A stretch of 64,000 nucleotides of DNA from Chrysaora quinquecirrha (taxonomy: Eukaryota; Cnidaria; Scyphozoa; Semaeostomeae; Pelagiidae), in assembly GCA_014526335.1 (NCBI GenBank), contig JACTAT010000013.1, positions 2,515,987-2,579,986 of the forward strand, in the 5' to 3' direction. Position numbers and translations under genes: made by a program. Positions 50,101 to 62,700 of this stretch are shown piece after piece. Under the pieces are notes generated by a model. It had not been told where the DNA came from. It saw nothing but the letters and a program-made list of their open reading frames with translations, and did not search any database. Numbering within the stretch: the first letter of the stretch is position 1; the number at the start of each line of letters is the position of its first letter.

Positions 50101-53100
50101 TTGCCACATGAAGCCCCAAAGCGAGTACGTCTTTTCGGACAACCTGCTCTCCTCTCGGTCTTTGCAGCAGTTCCCAAGGAAGGTACCAAACTAAACAAAG
50201 AAAACCACATTGGGATTATCATGGGGATTATCTTACTTTAAAGTAATCACATATGGTAATCTGCAATTCGATTCCTCGGGATGACATGTTTCTTTCATCA
50301 CATCTTTGCAGTTAAGAACTGGATTGATATTTATGTATACCAATTTATATTTATATGAAAACAGAGAGTTCGGTTTTGAACATCTTATTGGCTGAAATGC
50401 AGAGTCTTAAGAATCTAGATGTCCAATACTTTAACTGGAATTTTTTTTATATGATTATATATTTTTATATTGAGTCAGGGCTAGCCACTTCTGCTTGGCG
50501 TTGCAAGCAAATAAAATCAACAAGTTTTCCTTACTTGACATGAATAAACATGAGTATGGATCGTTAGAAGAAATCTCTCGTTGAACTGGAACGCGGTAGG
50601 AAACTGCTGCATCAACTGCCAGACACATTCTAAGAATTGGGTAAAGATTGGCGAAGTCTCTTTAGAGTCACCATTCGTAAATCCACATCTATAATTTGAA
50701 GTTGAAAATGATGAAATAAAATACTTGACGCATGGTTTATCTAAAGAATCAGATATGTCACTTTCACTCAGAGACATAGAAGAGCCTTGCACCACACCAC
50801 CAAAAATAAGGCAGTCGGATGTCACCGTTTGCAAGAAAAGCATCTGTAATAAGTTTTAGAAAAAGGAATGTTGCTTTGTAAAATTTGACGGTGCCCTGCT
50901 AGACTTTCAACTATCTTTGAAATTAATGCCGACCCGAAAAGTCATTTTGGACTTCAACTACGGAGACATAGAAAGATTTTGTGAGCTGAAGCATTCTGGT
51001 GTACTCTACTACAACATGGAAAGGTCTGCAATAAGAATTTAAATGAAATAGTTACTCGAATACCGTTTTCTTAATGCAATTTCCAAAGTATCTTTGAGTT
51101 GTACACAATTTCAAAGTTGTGAGAATTACCGGAAACATCTTGTAAATAGAGTTGTCAGACAAAAAAAAAGCTTTTTGCAGTATGTCCATATCTGCTATTT
51201 TTCGTAATTTTAAAATATCAGGTATATAGATGGTACCTGTCAACGAATTTATGCCCAAAGCTGAGCCATTCTTTCTCGATCAAAACCTGAAATGTAAATT
51301 GAAAATATTATGCCATTAAGGCTGCCGTAAGCATAACAAATCAGAAAGAATCATGTCAGGAATGCCTCCTTCATAGACGGTATATAAAAACCAATGAATT
51401 CACCTGAAAGCCGTGAATCGTTCTGTAATATGGATCAAGCATTATTCCAGCCAATGAGCATGTCTGAGCCGTTCTGTCCCATCCATCAGAACAATGCACT
51501 AGAACGCTGCACTTTTCAACATCCACAGCCTACAACGTAAAGATTTTAGCTACCATGTGAGTCATGTCCATGTGGTTAATAGCTTCTCAAAATACTCTTC
51601 CAAGATGTCTGGGGTTTCGTTGGCTTTTGTTGGGAATTATTCTAGCTTTCTTTATGATACTACTCGCTCACGAAAATGCAGTGCTTCAACGTACTGTACC
51701 GCAGGGCCTAACAGCTGATTCATACCTTATAAACGAGTCATAGTTTTCTTTCCTTAGGCCAATTCTGATATTGTATTGGTCGCAATACAGCTGAGCATTA
51801 TGCCACTTTTCACTAGGCGATTTCATTCAATACATGTTGTTGTTACTAAGGAGCGGTGGCGTCGTGGTGTAATCCAGCTGACTATTATAGTGTCAGAAGC
51901 TCAGTGTGGTCAGGGTTCGAGCCCAGCCACGGTAGCGTCACGGCCAGGGTTGAGGTCTTGATTAGTTAACCTTTTACTGAGATCCTGACAAGTCAAATGG
52001 CTGGAGTAATTTCACCCAACCATTGTTCAAGGGTCTGCAGCAAAATGTTTGGGATTTCTTGTACGATACGTTTTCTTCAAACGTACGATGTAACCCCATG
52101 TATGTTGCAGCTGTATATTTTTATATAAAGATTGACGCAAAGTTTATATACGTTCTTGTACCTTACTGATGAAAACAGAAGTGTCGAGGACAGCTTTGAT
52201 ATGTTTCAACCATCCACTACTCTCTATCGTGTTCAAGAATGCTGATATTGTAGTGTCTTTTGATTCACAGGCTGTAAATTGAGATGAAATAAACTTATTA
52301 ATGAATTTGTACAATAGATAATCTTCAGAATATGATGTTGCCATTCAGTTGAAAGATAAGAAATCTCCTTGTTGAGAAGAAAGCAAGTTTTTGTCATTTC
52401 ATAAAACAGCATGTATAATAACGAACCTTCCAGCATCTTCTGCAAGCTTTGTCGCATGACATGAATATTCTCGATTCCTATAAACTGAAACTTGACATTA
52501 TCGTAGTTTTCAACATTTTCATAGCCCTTACCAGCTGCCCTGTTTGCCATTGCATTAATCTAGAAAACAAAGCATTATTTTGTTCATAACATGTCAATCG
52601 ATCATTGATGTATCCAAAATTCACTTTTCAATTATAGATTCTCATATATTGTTTATACACGGAAGTTCCAAGAAGGGTAACGAATGACCTTTTTACATAG
52701 GCAAGTTCGATCTGTTCTGTGTTGGGTGCGCTACAAAAGCGAATCCGTTTCTCCTGAACCTCTGCAAGCGCCATGTACGTGGTAAGTTATCGGATGCAAA
52801 CGGTACCACACAGTGAAACAAAACGGCTTATACCAATGAACTGGTTTGTGGGTCACTGATGTAATGATGATTACTGATGAGTAATCATTACTGTAAGGTA
52901 ATATCACTGACTATGATAAAAGCACGTGTCTCAACGGTGTTATAGCTACAGTACAATTCGGAAAGCGTGAGTTAAAACACTTCAGGTAGAAATACTTGGT
53001 TTAGAAGTATAACAGAAAAAAAGAATACCTTGGGCCTTGTATCAATGATATACATATCTGTTGATCCTGGAGTTGAATTAACAATGGATTGAAGCATCTG

Positions 53101-55905
53101 CTCATCTTCTGCTGATCTTGTATTGAACCCAGCTAAGGGTTGAGCACTTCTACAAATGGCAGCCTGTGAACGAGAATGTACGGTTTTTCTCATAGTCTAA
53201 GAATACTTTGTTGATAGCCTTTACGAATAAGCAACGGAAATGAACGTTTATATTTGCACAGTGATACGATATTCTGTATCGGCATTCTGTATTCAAAATC
53301 TAAGTAAATGTATCTATATAAATCTTTCCTTCCTATCCAATTTAATACATAAAAACTCTGTTCTTTCACTTGGCCATGAATTGATAGAAACAATGAACGA
53401 AATTTTCCAAGGTTCCCACCATTTCCAAGTGTTTCATTTCCTTGCTGTTTGACATTGCTAATTAAAACCCTTAATGAATAAACTAGTGAGGTAGAGAGAT
53501 TTTGTTGGGCAGCGTACAGTTTTTTGAAACTTTTATCACCTTAGGATTTTTATCTAGTACTTGCGACTGAATATCTACAAAAATTGAATTTTTCAATCAT
53601 AGAAGGAACACTCCATCGCAATGTGGATGGGAGAGTTTGGAGCGTTATTTTCTCACCAAAGACGAAGTTTGTTGCAGAAGAAGCAACGAATGTTTTCCGA
53701 CTGAAACGCTAATTTGCCGGATGTTCTATTACCACTGCGAGATGCAAATCGCATGTTAAATCGCGGCATTTGGTCAAATCGTCTTTTAACCTGATTTTCT
53801 CACATTACTTATTTTCTCGCATTTTATCCATTATGTGTGAGTACAATAAAGAGATAAATTTACACATAAAACCATGTAGCGTTTAGCTTTAGTTTATACA
53901 AAAGACTTCACCAGTCACACTTCTATAATTATACGAGGGATATTTTGAAACATTTATTAATGATGTTATCAAACAGTTTTTACCTTTGTGCTTTTATGAT
54001 AATACGACAGAGCTGGGAATCTGCCTTTACTTCGAAATTGAGCACTCCCCATAACCACTGCGGGGGTTGCAGATGTAGGGATGAAAAGTATAGGTGGATA
54101 TGTTGATGAAAGCTGCAATTAGATGATAACAGTTATCGATCAGTTAACAAACAAATACAAAGTTTGAATAAATTAATCTAATGTTTATTGGGTTGGTTTT
54201 TGAGTCAAATCAAAACATTTAAGACCCTGATAACACAAGAGAAAAAGATATCCATCCAGATGATCCATATGGTTAGACTTATTACAAGATTCCTCTCTTT
54301 GCAAACAGCAACAACAACAACAACATACAAACAGCTGCTCAAAGAGTAGTAGTTTGAGCGGTTTTGAGTTTGGCCGTTAGCCGTTAGCCGTTAGTGGTTA
54401 AATTTCCATTGCCTTTACACGGGAAGGGATCAGGAATGGACTGAACTAGATTTGCTTTTCTAGGAGACCCAAAGCGATACGATCCTGCTCCGAAAAGGAA
54501 ACGGATCCATGCAAACCTGTGTATAAGACTCTTGTGACCTTTTTTGGGACTCTTTCCAATCAGATAGTTTCCCTTAGAAACAGGGTCTAAGCTCATGGGA
54601 TTTGGTCGTAGCTACTCTATTTGGCTCTGCTACATAAAGACTGATATTTGAACCAATGGTTCTTTCCACTGTTTTTGTACCTTGTAATCTCTGTTCATTT
54701 TGCTCTCCACCCAAAGTTCTTGTGGGATATCCATGCGGTAGAATTCTGTTGTAATGTCATAAAGTTGCCATCCTGCAGACTGAACAAGTTTGTCTTCTTG
54801 TGGGCTGTAGTGAAAGGCATATAAATCCTGGATGCTTTCTGCAAATCAATGGTTTTATACATCACAACAATGTCAATTTACAAGGTATGTATCTGAATAG
54901 CTTTAAAGATCTCATGACATTTTTATAGAATTGAGCTACTATTTTAGCCATTGTCTCATACTTACTTGGACTAGAGAACTCTGTCAGTGTGTCATATACA
55001 TTAGCACAGTCTCTTTCTCTTGAAATTACAAAGGTTACAACATTGAATGTTTTTGTTCTGATCCTCAAGGGAGATCCAACGGTAGTCAATGGTAGCTTTT
55101 CAATACCAGCAATGTGACTGTGAAGGATCTGCAAGGTAATGTAGTTTAAAAAGATCAAACAAAATTACTGCTTGTTTTATTTTATAGTATTAAACCCATG
55201 GTATCAGGTCACTTTGCTAAACTTCTGATTTGATCTTCTATGTCATCCAGAGTGGTCTTTTGGACAATCAACAGTTTTTATGTCCTCATCCTTTTGGTTT
55301 AGCTCCATGATCTTGATGGATGTGATGGAAAGAACTTGATCAACCCAGGACATAGCCCCTGCACAAGCATACTTGCCTATTGTTCTCTTTCAATTGTTCT
55401 CTATTGTTTTCTATTGTTAAACTTGTGCACAAAAAATCATCTTTCCATTCTGGTTTGGGGAAGGTCTAGAATCAATACAATAAAAAGAGGGTTGTTGGGT
55501 GGAATGGAAATGAAACCCTTAGAATCAATGGCAAAAATTCCAATATACCCATGTTTCTTTGGCTCCTTGTGGGTCGATAAATATTAAATGAGTTGTAGTC
55601 AGATGCAAAGTTCCAACAACAGATTTCTGCTTCTTTGACGAATCAATTAGACGAACATTGTCAACCTGAAATTGAAGATAAAGAATTAGATAGTCTAGCA
55701 TTATTGTTTGTATTATTTCCCACCACCACTGACCAACTCTAAATTGCAAAACAATTTGAATTTTTGGTCATTTTCACCAAGATAGGTAAATAGATAAAAA
55801 GTTTTGGTTTTATTCATGCTACAAAAAAGCTTTAATTCAACAATTATATCGCGCTTTCAACAGCAATGCACCACTATATACCTTTGATGTTTTTATGAGG
55901 TCCAT
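47175..55905 (-). CDS. Myotubularin-related phosphoinositide 3-phosphatase, MTMR6/7/8 type with FYVE-like finger, 15 exons
   Basis: Exons: 55905-55882, 55665-55549, 55128-54966, 54838-54681, 54112-53984, 53163-53029, 52559-52427, 52271-52162, 51529-51404, 51286-51237, 50688-50535, 50190-50018, 49085-48959, 48397-48134, 47303-47175; phases all join, 663 residues. An N-terminal PH-GRAM domain (about 9-101; [14 protein letters not shown]) is followed by the myotubularin core, with [24 protein letters not shown] and [18 protein letters not shown]. The active site is [10 protein letters not shown] with Cys336 and Arg342, so it should be active on PI3P and PI(3,5)P2. FTQFLECVW and KTYSLW follow, then a coiled-coil-like stretch (about 505-545). 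Residues about 608-660 hold four Cys pairs (CSC, CWNC, CSRC, CKPC). It acts at endosomal membranes. The exon 7 donor (GTTCGT) is weak. Assignment to the MTMR6/7/8 subfamily is firm; which paralogue is not meaningful here. Confidence 0.95.
48499..48765. mobile_element. MITE family 2, copy 1 (MTMR intron)
   Basis: GGCCCTGGCCAAACAGTAAA and CATTTGAGATTTGC at the left recur inverted at the right (GCAAATTTCAAATG, GTTTGACCATGTTTGATGG). It has the same layout as 49723-50003, and lies between exons 13 and 14. Confidence 0.7.
49723..50003. mobile_element. MITE family 2, copy 2 (MTMR intron)
   Basis: GGCCCTGACCAAACGATAAA, ACATTGTTGGTCCAACATTT and GAGATTTGC at the left; the inverse AAATTTAAAATATTGGACC, AACAATGTTTGATCG and TTTGACCAGGGC at the right. 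About 280 bases. It ends some 14 bases from the 5' splice site of MTMR exon 12 (donor at 50017). Confidence 0.8.
51853..51990 (+). mobile_element. tRNA-derived SINE, copy 3 (MTMR intron, antisense)
   Basis: GGCGTCGTGGTGTAATCC and the B-box match GGGTTCGAGCCC, with the shared tail GTAGCGTCACGGCCAGGGTT and GATTAGTTAACC. It lies between exons 8 and 9, opposite in sense to the host gene. Confidence 0.78.
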
Positions 55906-56785
55906 TTTGAAAGCTCCAGTCCACTTCCTGTTTGAGCTATATCAGGCCTAATTTTGGCCTTTTCTTTGTGTCTTCCTCTCGTCTGGTGGTACTCTAAAAC
56001 AATGACAGATTCATATCCATTCTATTGATTTTTTCAGAGGAAAATTGATCTTTCGTCATATTTTTCTTGATTACCAAATCAAAAGTAAAAAGATATGCAG
56101 AAATTTAAAGTAAAAAAGGTCTTGAAAGACTGCCACCAACCAGTCTGATTCTGAATTTACTTTTAACTTTTTTCATTTGCCAGATGGTTGAGTTGAATTC
56201 ATAATAAAAGGTGGGAATGACAGTGAAATTCCCACGTGGGAGGTGGGAGAGAAAAAACCACCGCCAGACAAGTGCAGATGGAATCTGAAGAATGTCTCGA
56301 TCAAAAAACCATGCGCAGAAAAGCTTTTGTTACAATATTGATGTGAAGAAAGATCACTGTTATCAAAACTTTATTATCTTCTTTTATCAGTATGTTTATG
56401 ATCCGATCTGTTTGATGCTTCCAAGCATTTATGTATTCTAGTCAACAAAGCAAAGATTTTTATTATGGAGTTATTTAGTGGAATTTATTGATTGACCGCC
56501 AAAATTATGGAACTCAAATTCAGAATGCGAGGAGGATGATCTTGGGATCTATGTTTGATGACGGAAACTCATTCCAAACATCTTAGATCATTCAGTCATT
56601 GTGTCATGTCGTTGTGGTCGTTGTTGTGTCATGATGAACAGAGAAATGCTACATCGATTGCTACTTCGTTATAATATCAAATTATAGTGAATTAATATTC
56701 AGCTAATTTGCAGCTAATTTCCTTGCTTAATCTTTCCCAACGTCTGGTCTCCAAGTGATGATCAAAATCAGTGTTGATACAATAA
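55906..56785. promoter_or_regulatory. Divergent intergenic region between MTMR and the SEA-SH3 gene
   Basis: 880 bases between two start codons pointing apart. It must contain both promoters and 5' untranslated regions. I see no TATA box that stands out and no transposon-like inverted repeats, unlike the CHIC/LIN37 interval. Confidence 0.45.
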
Positions 56786-59700
56786 ATGAGTGAAGATGGC
56801 AAATGTAAAGCAACCCCTCGATGTCAAGTCGAATTGCAAGCAGGTAAATGTTGTATTTCATAAACAATTTAAGCCTTAAAAGCCAAAATCACAGCCCAAC
56901 TGTATTATCCTTCCTAAATCCCAGCAAATGTTTGATGAGCCTGAGTGAGTGTCAAAATGGCCTAGCCCTCAGAGGGCTTGCCGCCTTTCTTCCAACAAGC
57001 CAAGTTTAAGTCTTTCAAACGTCTCTCCATGCAATTATGGTTTGACTTTTAGAATAACGTTATTTTTAGAATGGACTTATTTCAAAATTATTTTCGGGTT
57101 GCAGACAAGTTCTTCTGGACCTATTTTATTTTGTCTATTTTTTCAAATGTGAAACTAATTTTAATTATACCATTTTCAAATTTAATGACTTGTTTGTTAT
57201 TACTTTTCAGCCTGGTTGAAATTACTGGTTCTAAAAGTTACTCTATTCTTGGTTTTGCTGGAGACAGTTTGGTCTTTCGCTATCAACACAAATATATCAA
57301 CGATATATGACAATGAATCAATCTTAGAGACATTTTCCCCAAGTTTGTTTCTGTCATCAAGGACAACAGTAAACACCATCTTAATGACTAATGTAACTAG
57401 TCTTAAACCAAGCATTACTGGGATGATTACAGAAACGCAACCGCTAGACAGCCAAACATCGGTGTTCACCAGCAAGTCTTTTTCATCTTTGAAAAGAACT
57501 GTGTCTATCCAAGAGACATCCACGAAATCTTTGACTAGCAGTATGTTAGATCTAACTTCAAAAGTTATGTCATCAAGTACTTCAAAAATGATGGAAAAGC
57601 CAAGGATATCCGTTTCCTCTGCTTTTGTTAATAGCACAAGGAAACCTATGCTGTCAGACAGCTCACAGATGCAGCCTTCTCAGTCTAGGAGAACGTTTAT
57701 TCATTTTAAAACGTCATCTCAAAGCAGCAGGCAAATAGTGCTGAATACCTCAGTTATTACGATATCTCCATCTTCAGACCTTAGAAGGACTTATTATTCA
57801 GATATGAGCTCTCAATTAAGCTCTCTTCAAGGCCTGGCATCTTTAGAAAGTATGACACCAAGTTCTGAATCTCCTATTAGCATGCCTCCACAAAAGTCTT
57901 CTGCTGGCACTACACAACATAGATCTGTTGAAATGAATGTGACACAATCTTCAGTATATCTCACATCATCTTCTGTTCCCGTTTGTCCTGGATCACCTAA
58001 CTGTAATGACAATACAAAGCAGCCAAAAAACAAAGATTTCCTCTACATCATTCTCGGTGTGGGGATTGGAGCAGCCGTGTTGTTTTTTGTTATTTTCATG
58101 GCAGTAGCTATTTGTATGAAGCGAAGACAGCAACGTAAACCAAGTACACATTATAAAAGAAGTGGAAAACATCAGTCAGAGAGAGCAGCTGACGAACTCT
58201 TGGAAACAAAAGAGTCAGTTTTCAATAGCTCAACATTACAGCTTGGAAAAGGGATATATAATGATGGATTAGAAATGGATGGTAAGATAAGCTATATGAT
58301 AACAGAATGGGTTGCTAAAACTTTATGTATCCACATCCCCCACCTTTTCCACTGATACAATAAGGGGTCACTGAATAGCCAAAGACCAAGCTATATCCCT
58401 TGCTCTATCCTCTTAATGCACATTGAATCACAGAGTGAGTTATGATACCCCTAAGGTCCTGTTTACACATAACTAGATTGAGAAGCCCTTAGCCATGACT
58501 TACTCGAAATTCTTATCTGTCACCCCCTCCCAAATGGTCCCAAGAAACCTCCAACCAATCTGACAGCTTATCCCTTGCAGAATGGTCTCAAGATATTTTA
58601 TCTTGAAAACATGAAAGCACCATGTATCATGTGCAACTAGCACCAACTAACTAAGTAGTGCCTCTGTTAATGGTCCCTTGTGAGACTGTCCAATTTCCTT
58701 GATATGATATCCAATGCATTGCCATAGACATAGAAAGCATATCCACCCAGTATCTTGTAAACAGCGGATTGTTGTAGGATTAGTCCGATGTTCCATATAA
58801 TGAATGGAGCCTTATTCTTTGCAACAGGATTAAACTGGTCATATTTCTTCCAATTCCCTACCATTTGTTTACTTGTTACAGATACTTTAGCTTGTTTGAG
58901 CAGCATTTGCTACCATCAGTGTCTAATGCCATACAATCTTTACCTTTGACAGATAGTTTAATGTGCATACTTCCAAGCTCACCAAAGACTGGAGAAACAA
59001 TTGAGGATAATTTACAATCACAATCTACATTTCGACCACAACAAGATGTTCAACCTGAGCCTTTGACAGTTCACGTTAGCATGGAACAAGTTGATAGGAT
59101 ACCTTCTGGCATACAGCCTTCTGCCATGTTTGGGCTTAGTCAAGGTAAGGTCTCATTTAGAGCTCCTAGTTTCATTACACATTTCAAAGTCCGTTTTTAG
59201 AGCGAGTTTGAAGTCTCGAGTCTAGTAGAAAAGCAATCGTTTCTAATGCTTTTAAAACATTTTTGGCATGAAAAGAGAGCTGTTGTATTTATGTTGTTAT
59301 ACAAAGTTTGTCGGTTGCAAAAAATACGAGCTTAAGATTGAAGTGTTTGAACTTAAAAAAATTTGTCTACTTTAGGGACCTTTTTCTAACTTTTTTCTTG
59401 GAGAGATGGAAAGCCTGTTCTTTTGGACCATTTTCGGGGATATTGAAGACTTTGCAGTGCTTTGCTTTGTTTAAAAGTGTTGAAAATTTTATTATTTTGC
59501 AGAATTGAAACACGATGCAAGCATTCGTTTGTTACAAGATTGGCATGAAGAGCTCAGTGATAGCAGCTCAGAGGAGTATAAAGAATTGAAAAGTGACGTA
59601 GAGTCATCAGTAAGTATAGTTTTCGTTAATATTTAACATATGCTTCTGTTAACATGCCCTAACAGTGGAAAAGATGCTCTTAGGTTAAACCTGGTTCTCG

Positions 59701-62700
59701 TATGTCGCAGATCATCGGCAATCATGGCATTACGATGCATGCTTGCGTTTTATGAGAACATGAATTTTCATGACCCGCGTGGATCGTCGACCATCGCCGA
59801 TGAACCAAAGTTTGCTTCTTGGTATGATCATCAACAGGAAAATCCATATGAGGACATCATCGGCGACTGGACTTACTGCATGAGTCGTTAGTTTCCACTC
59901 CTCCAGCACCCCGACACCCCAGTTTGAGTCATCTCATTTTAGTACTAGCCTCGGGCTCATGAGCGATAACTGGGACTCAGGTAATAATTCTAGTCAGCGA
60001 CTCAGCGACCATCGGCGATCATTTTTTTGGTCATATCAATATCAAAGCGAAGTTCTTTGTTTTCTGGGTTAAATATGAAGCACAGGGGACGGAGGATCAT
60101 CGATCATCGCAGACAAGCAGCATAAGTGAACATTTCGTCCATGATGATTGCAGACGGTTGCCAATTGTCTGCGATCAGCTTTGCAACATAAATGAGAACC
60201 AGGATTTAAACCAGCCCAAATTTATATGTTCTGGTGTCTTTTATAGATAAGAGATGTCTACAGATCTAAAGAGGGGTTTAGAGATGTAACCGTGGAAGGT
60301 TTTAGGTAAGATTTTTCAGTGACATTTATACAACGTATTTTGTCTTGTGATCTGGGATCAGGAATTATTAAACTGCTTTCCCATTGTAACTTTCTTTATC
60401 AGTTTTCCTTATCTCAAGCATTTTAAACACATTCAAACGATTATCCTTGTATATAATCGTTTTGGGATGATTATACGTTTTTGTGGAAAACTCAGTAATT
60501 CGAACACTTTCTGCTCATACTTTCAATCTCAATGTTATGTTTTTGCGTTTTTAGCTATCAGGTTCTGTCTTCAGATTTGTTTCTCCTTTTTATGCGTAAA
60601 CAGCCCTAAAACGAAAACAGTGTCCTTATAACATTTGCTGTCTCCAGCATCTCCATTTTTCTGTAGACTACGAACAAACTGCCCCGTATCTCCAGCAGTA
60701 TCTCCAGCAACTGATGTCATATACTAATCTTTCATTCTGCTCGCAGCCTCATTTATCGAACGTCTAATTTACAGCATAAATTTCTAAAATGTTCCAAAAA
60801 GAAATATGTTCTCTTTCAATTTCTATTGCTAATTGTTCATGTTTCATTTATTAGAAAAGGAAGCGTCATCGCAAACATTTCTCTCATATTGCTGGCAGTC
60901 GTAAAGAACCCTTTGGAGTTACTAGAGAAATCTGTATCGCAAGGAAAAGTAGGACATTTGAGCGTCGACAAACATTTTTCAGTTACACGACGGAAGGACA
61001 ATGGTAAGTAATAAAGCTACTGTTTCTTTACTTTTAATACTTTATGGGCGATGTTTATTACGGCAATAAGAATATTAAACAAAGGGTTCTTGGACAAACT
61101 TCGTCTGTATTATTATCAGAAAGTATGTTTAAATAATTTAATTGTAGAGCCCCGTGGTATTGTTGCTTAACTACCAGTTATTGGTCTTCGACGCCCAGAC
61201 TAAAGGCCTGGCTAAACTAGGAGACATGTCACGCGTGACATTGATGTCCCCTCGGTGTTTCCCAGTTAAGCCACCTCGAAAACTTTGTAGCGTGCGACAA
61301 AATTTGTAGCAAGAGACACGCAAATGTTTCTGGGAGACAACATAAATATTTCTTGTCTCTGCGAAACGCAAATGACGCGGGGGACATGTTGCTCGCTTGT
61401 CACTCGCATGTTGTCACTCGCATGTTTAACCACCCTGGGAGACTCGCCGAATACAGTGTCGCGCGCGACAAGTCTCCTAGTTTAGCCATAGCTTAATACT
61501 TTTTTCCAACCTCTAGATAACGCTAGTGACGACGAGTTTTTCGACAGACGTCAGCCTTATATGCAGAGAATTTTATCAAAAGGTGGGATGCGTAAACCTG
61601 CTGCAAGTGCTGACCAAGACACAACTAATGCCTCCGAATCAGATGCAAGTGGTATTGAGTCACCTCCGTCGGCTGGCAGTCCAAGCAGTGATAGTTTCCT
61701 GTTGGATAAAAGACAACACGGGGGTCAGGTCACAAGAAAGTCAACTAGTGATCAGAAAGATAATGAATCTGAGTCTACAACAAGCAACTTTCGCCCTACG
61801 TCATTGATTGATTTAAGAAGGGTTGAACCAATCAAATTCCGAGACCAAAGAGACAGTGGAATCGGTTCCATGCAAGAGCTTAGTAAATTTGAAAGCAATA
61901 GAATTAGCAGACAAGATAGTATTCTTGAAAATGCAGAACAAGTTTTCTATGATATACCTGAGGCACAGGACGTTGCTGTTCCGCAAAATAGTAATGCTGA
62001 TATAAAAGTCTCAAACAGTGAACTGAAATCGCCTGCTGATCAGGGTAGGTCATGTTGTTTGCTTGGCAATTTTACCGTTATAATGGCAAGGTTATAAAGT
62101 TAACCGCCCTTTACTTCTATACTTATTATCCTGATGGTTAGAAGTAGCGGTTAATAGGTAGTTGAACATGTCCAAGTATATTACATGGAGATGTTTTTAG
62201 GGTACTTGGCTATACACGTTTTTCCATTAACGAACGAATTGTACGCTTGATTTAACCGATTCATGTTTCCTTCAGGCATTGCTCACGTTGCTTTATTCGA
62301 TTTCGTTGGCAAAGACAGCAGAGAACTGAGTGTTAGACAAGGAGAACTGGTCTATGTTACTCAGAAAGAGTCTCTTGGTTGGGTAAAGGTTGTTAATGCT
62401 GAGAACTACCGTGGTTGGGTACCATCATCTTTTCTCGTCCTAGTCAGCCAATCTCAATTAGCAAGCACACAACAGACCGTCGAGGTAATGTCTACAATTT
62501 TAAGTTACACTTATACAATCTCAATTACAAGATTTTTAGTGTTAACTTTCGTTTGATTTGTACATATCTTAGGGACTAGTAATTATTAGTGGCCGAAGTG
62601 AGGGCTAAAGAGAAAGTTTTTTGGACCCTCAAAAAAGTTTTGCCCCCTTTTTTTAAGAATGAGATTCAAGCTTTCTGTCCAGTTATCTCTTTATTAACGT

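Noticed and set aside
57200..57637. 145-residue antisense open frame
   Set aside because: Shadow of exon 2 of the SEA-SH3 gene.
58880..58919. Extending exon 3 of the SEA-SH3 gene leftward (YFSLFEQHLLPS)
   Set aside because: The acceptor TTGTTACAG at 58881 would put the upstream exon out of phase and hit a stop; only the acceptor at 58919 joins exon 2 in frame.
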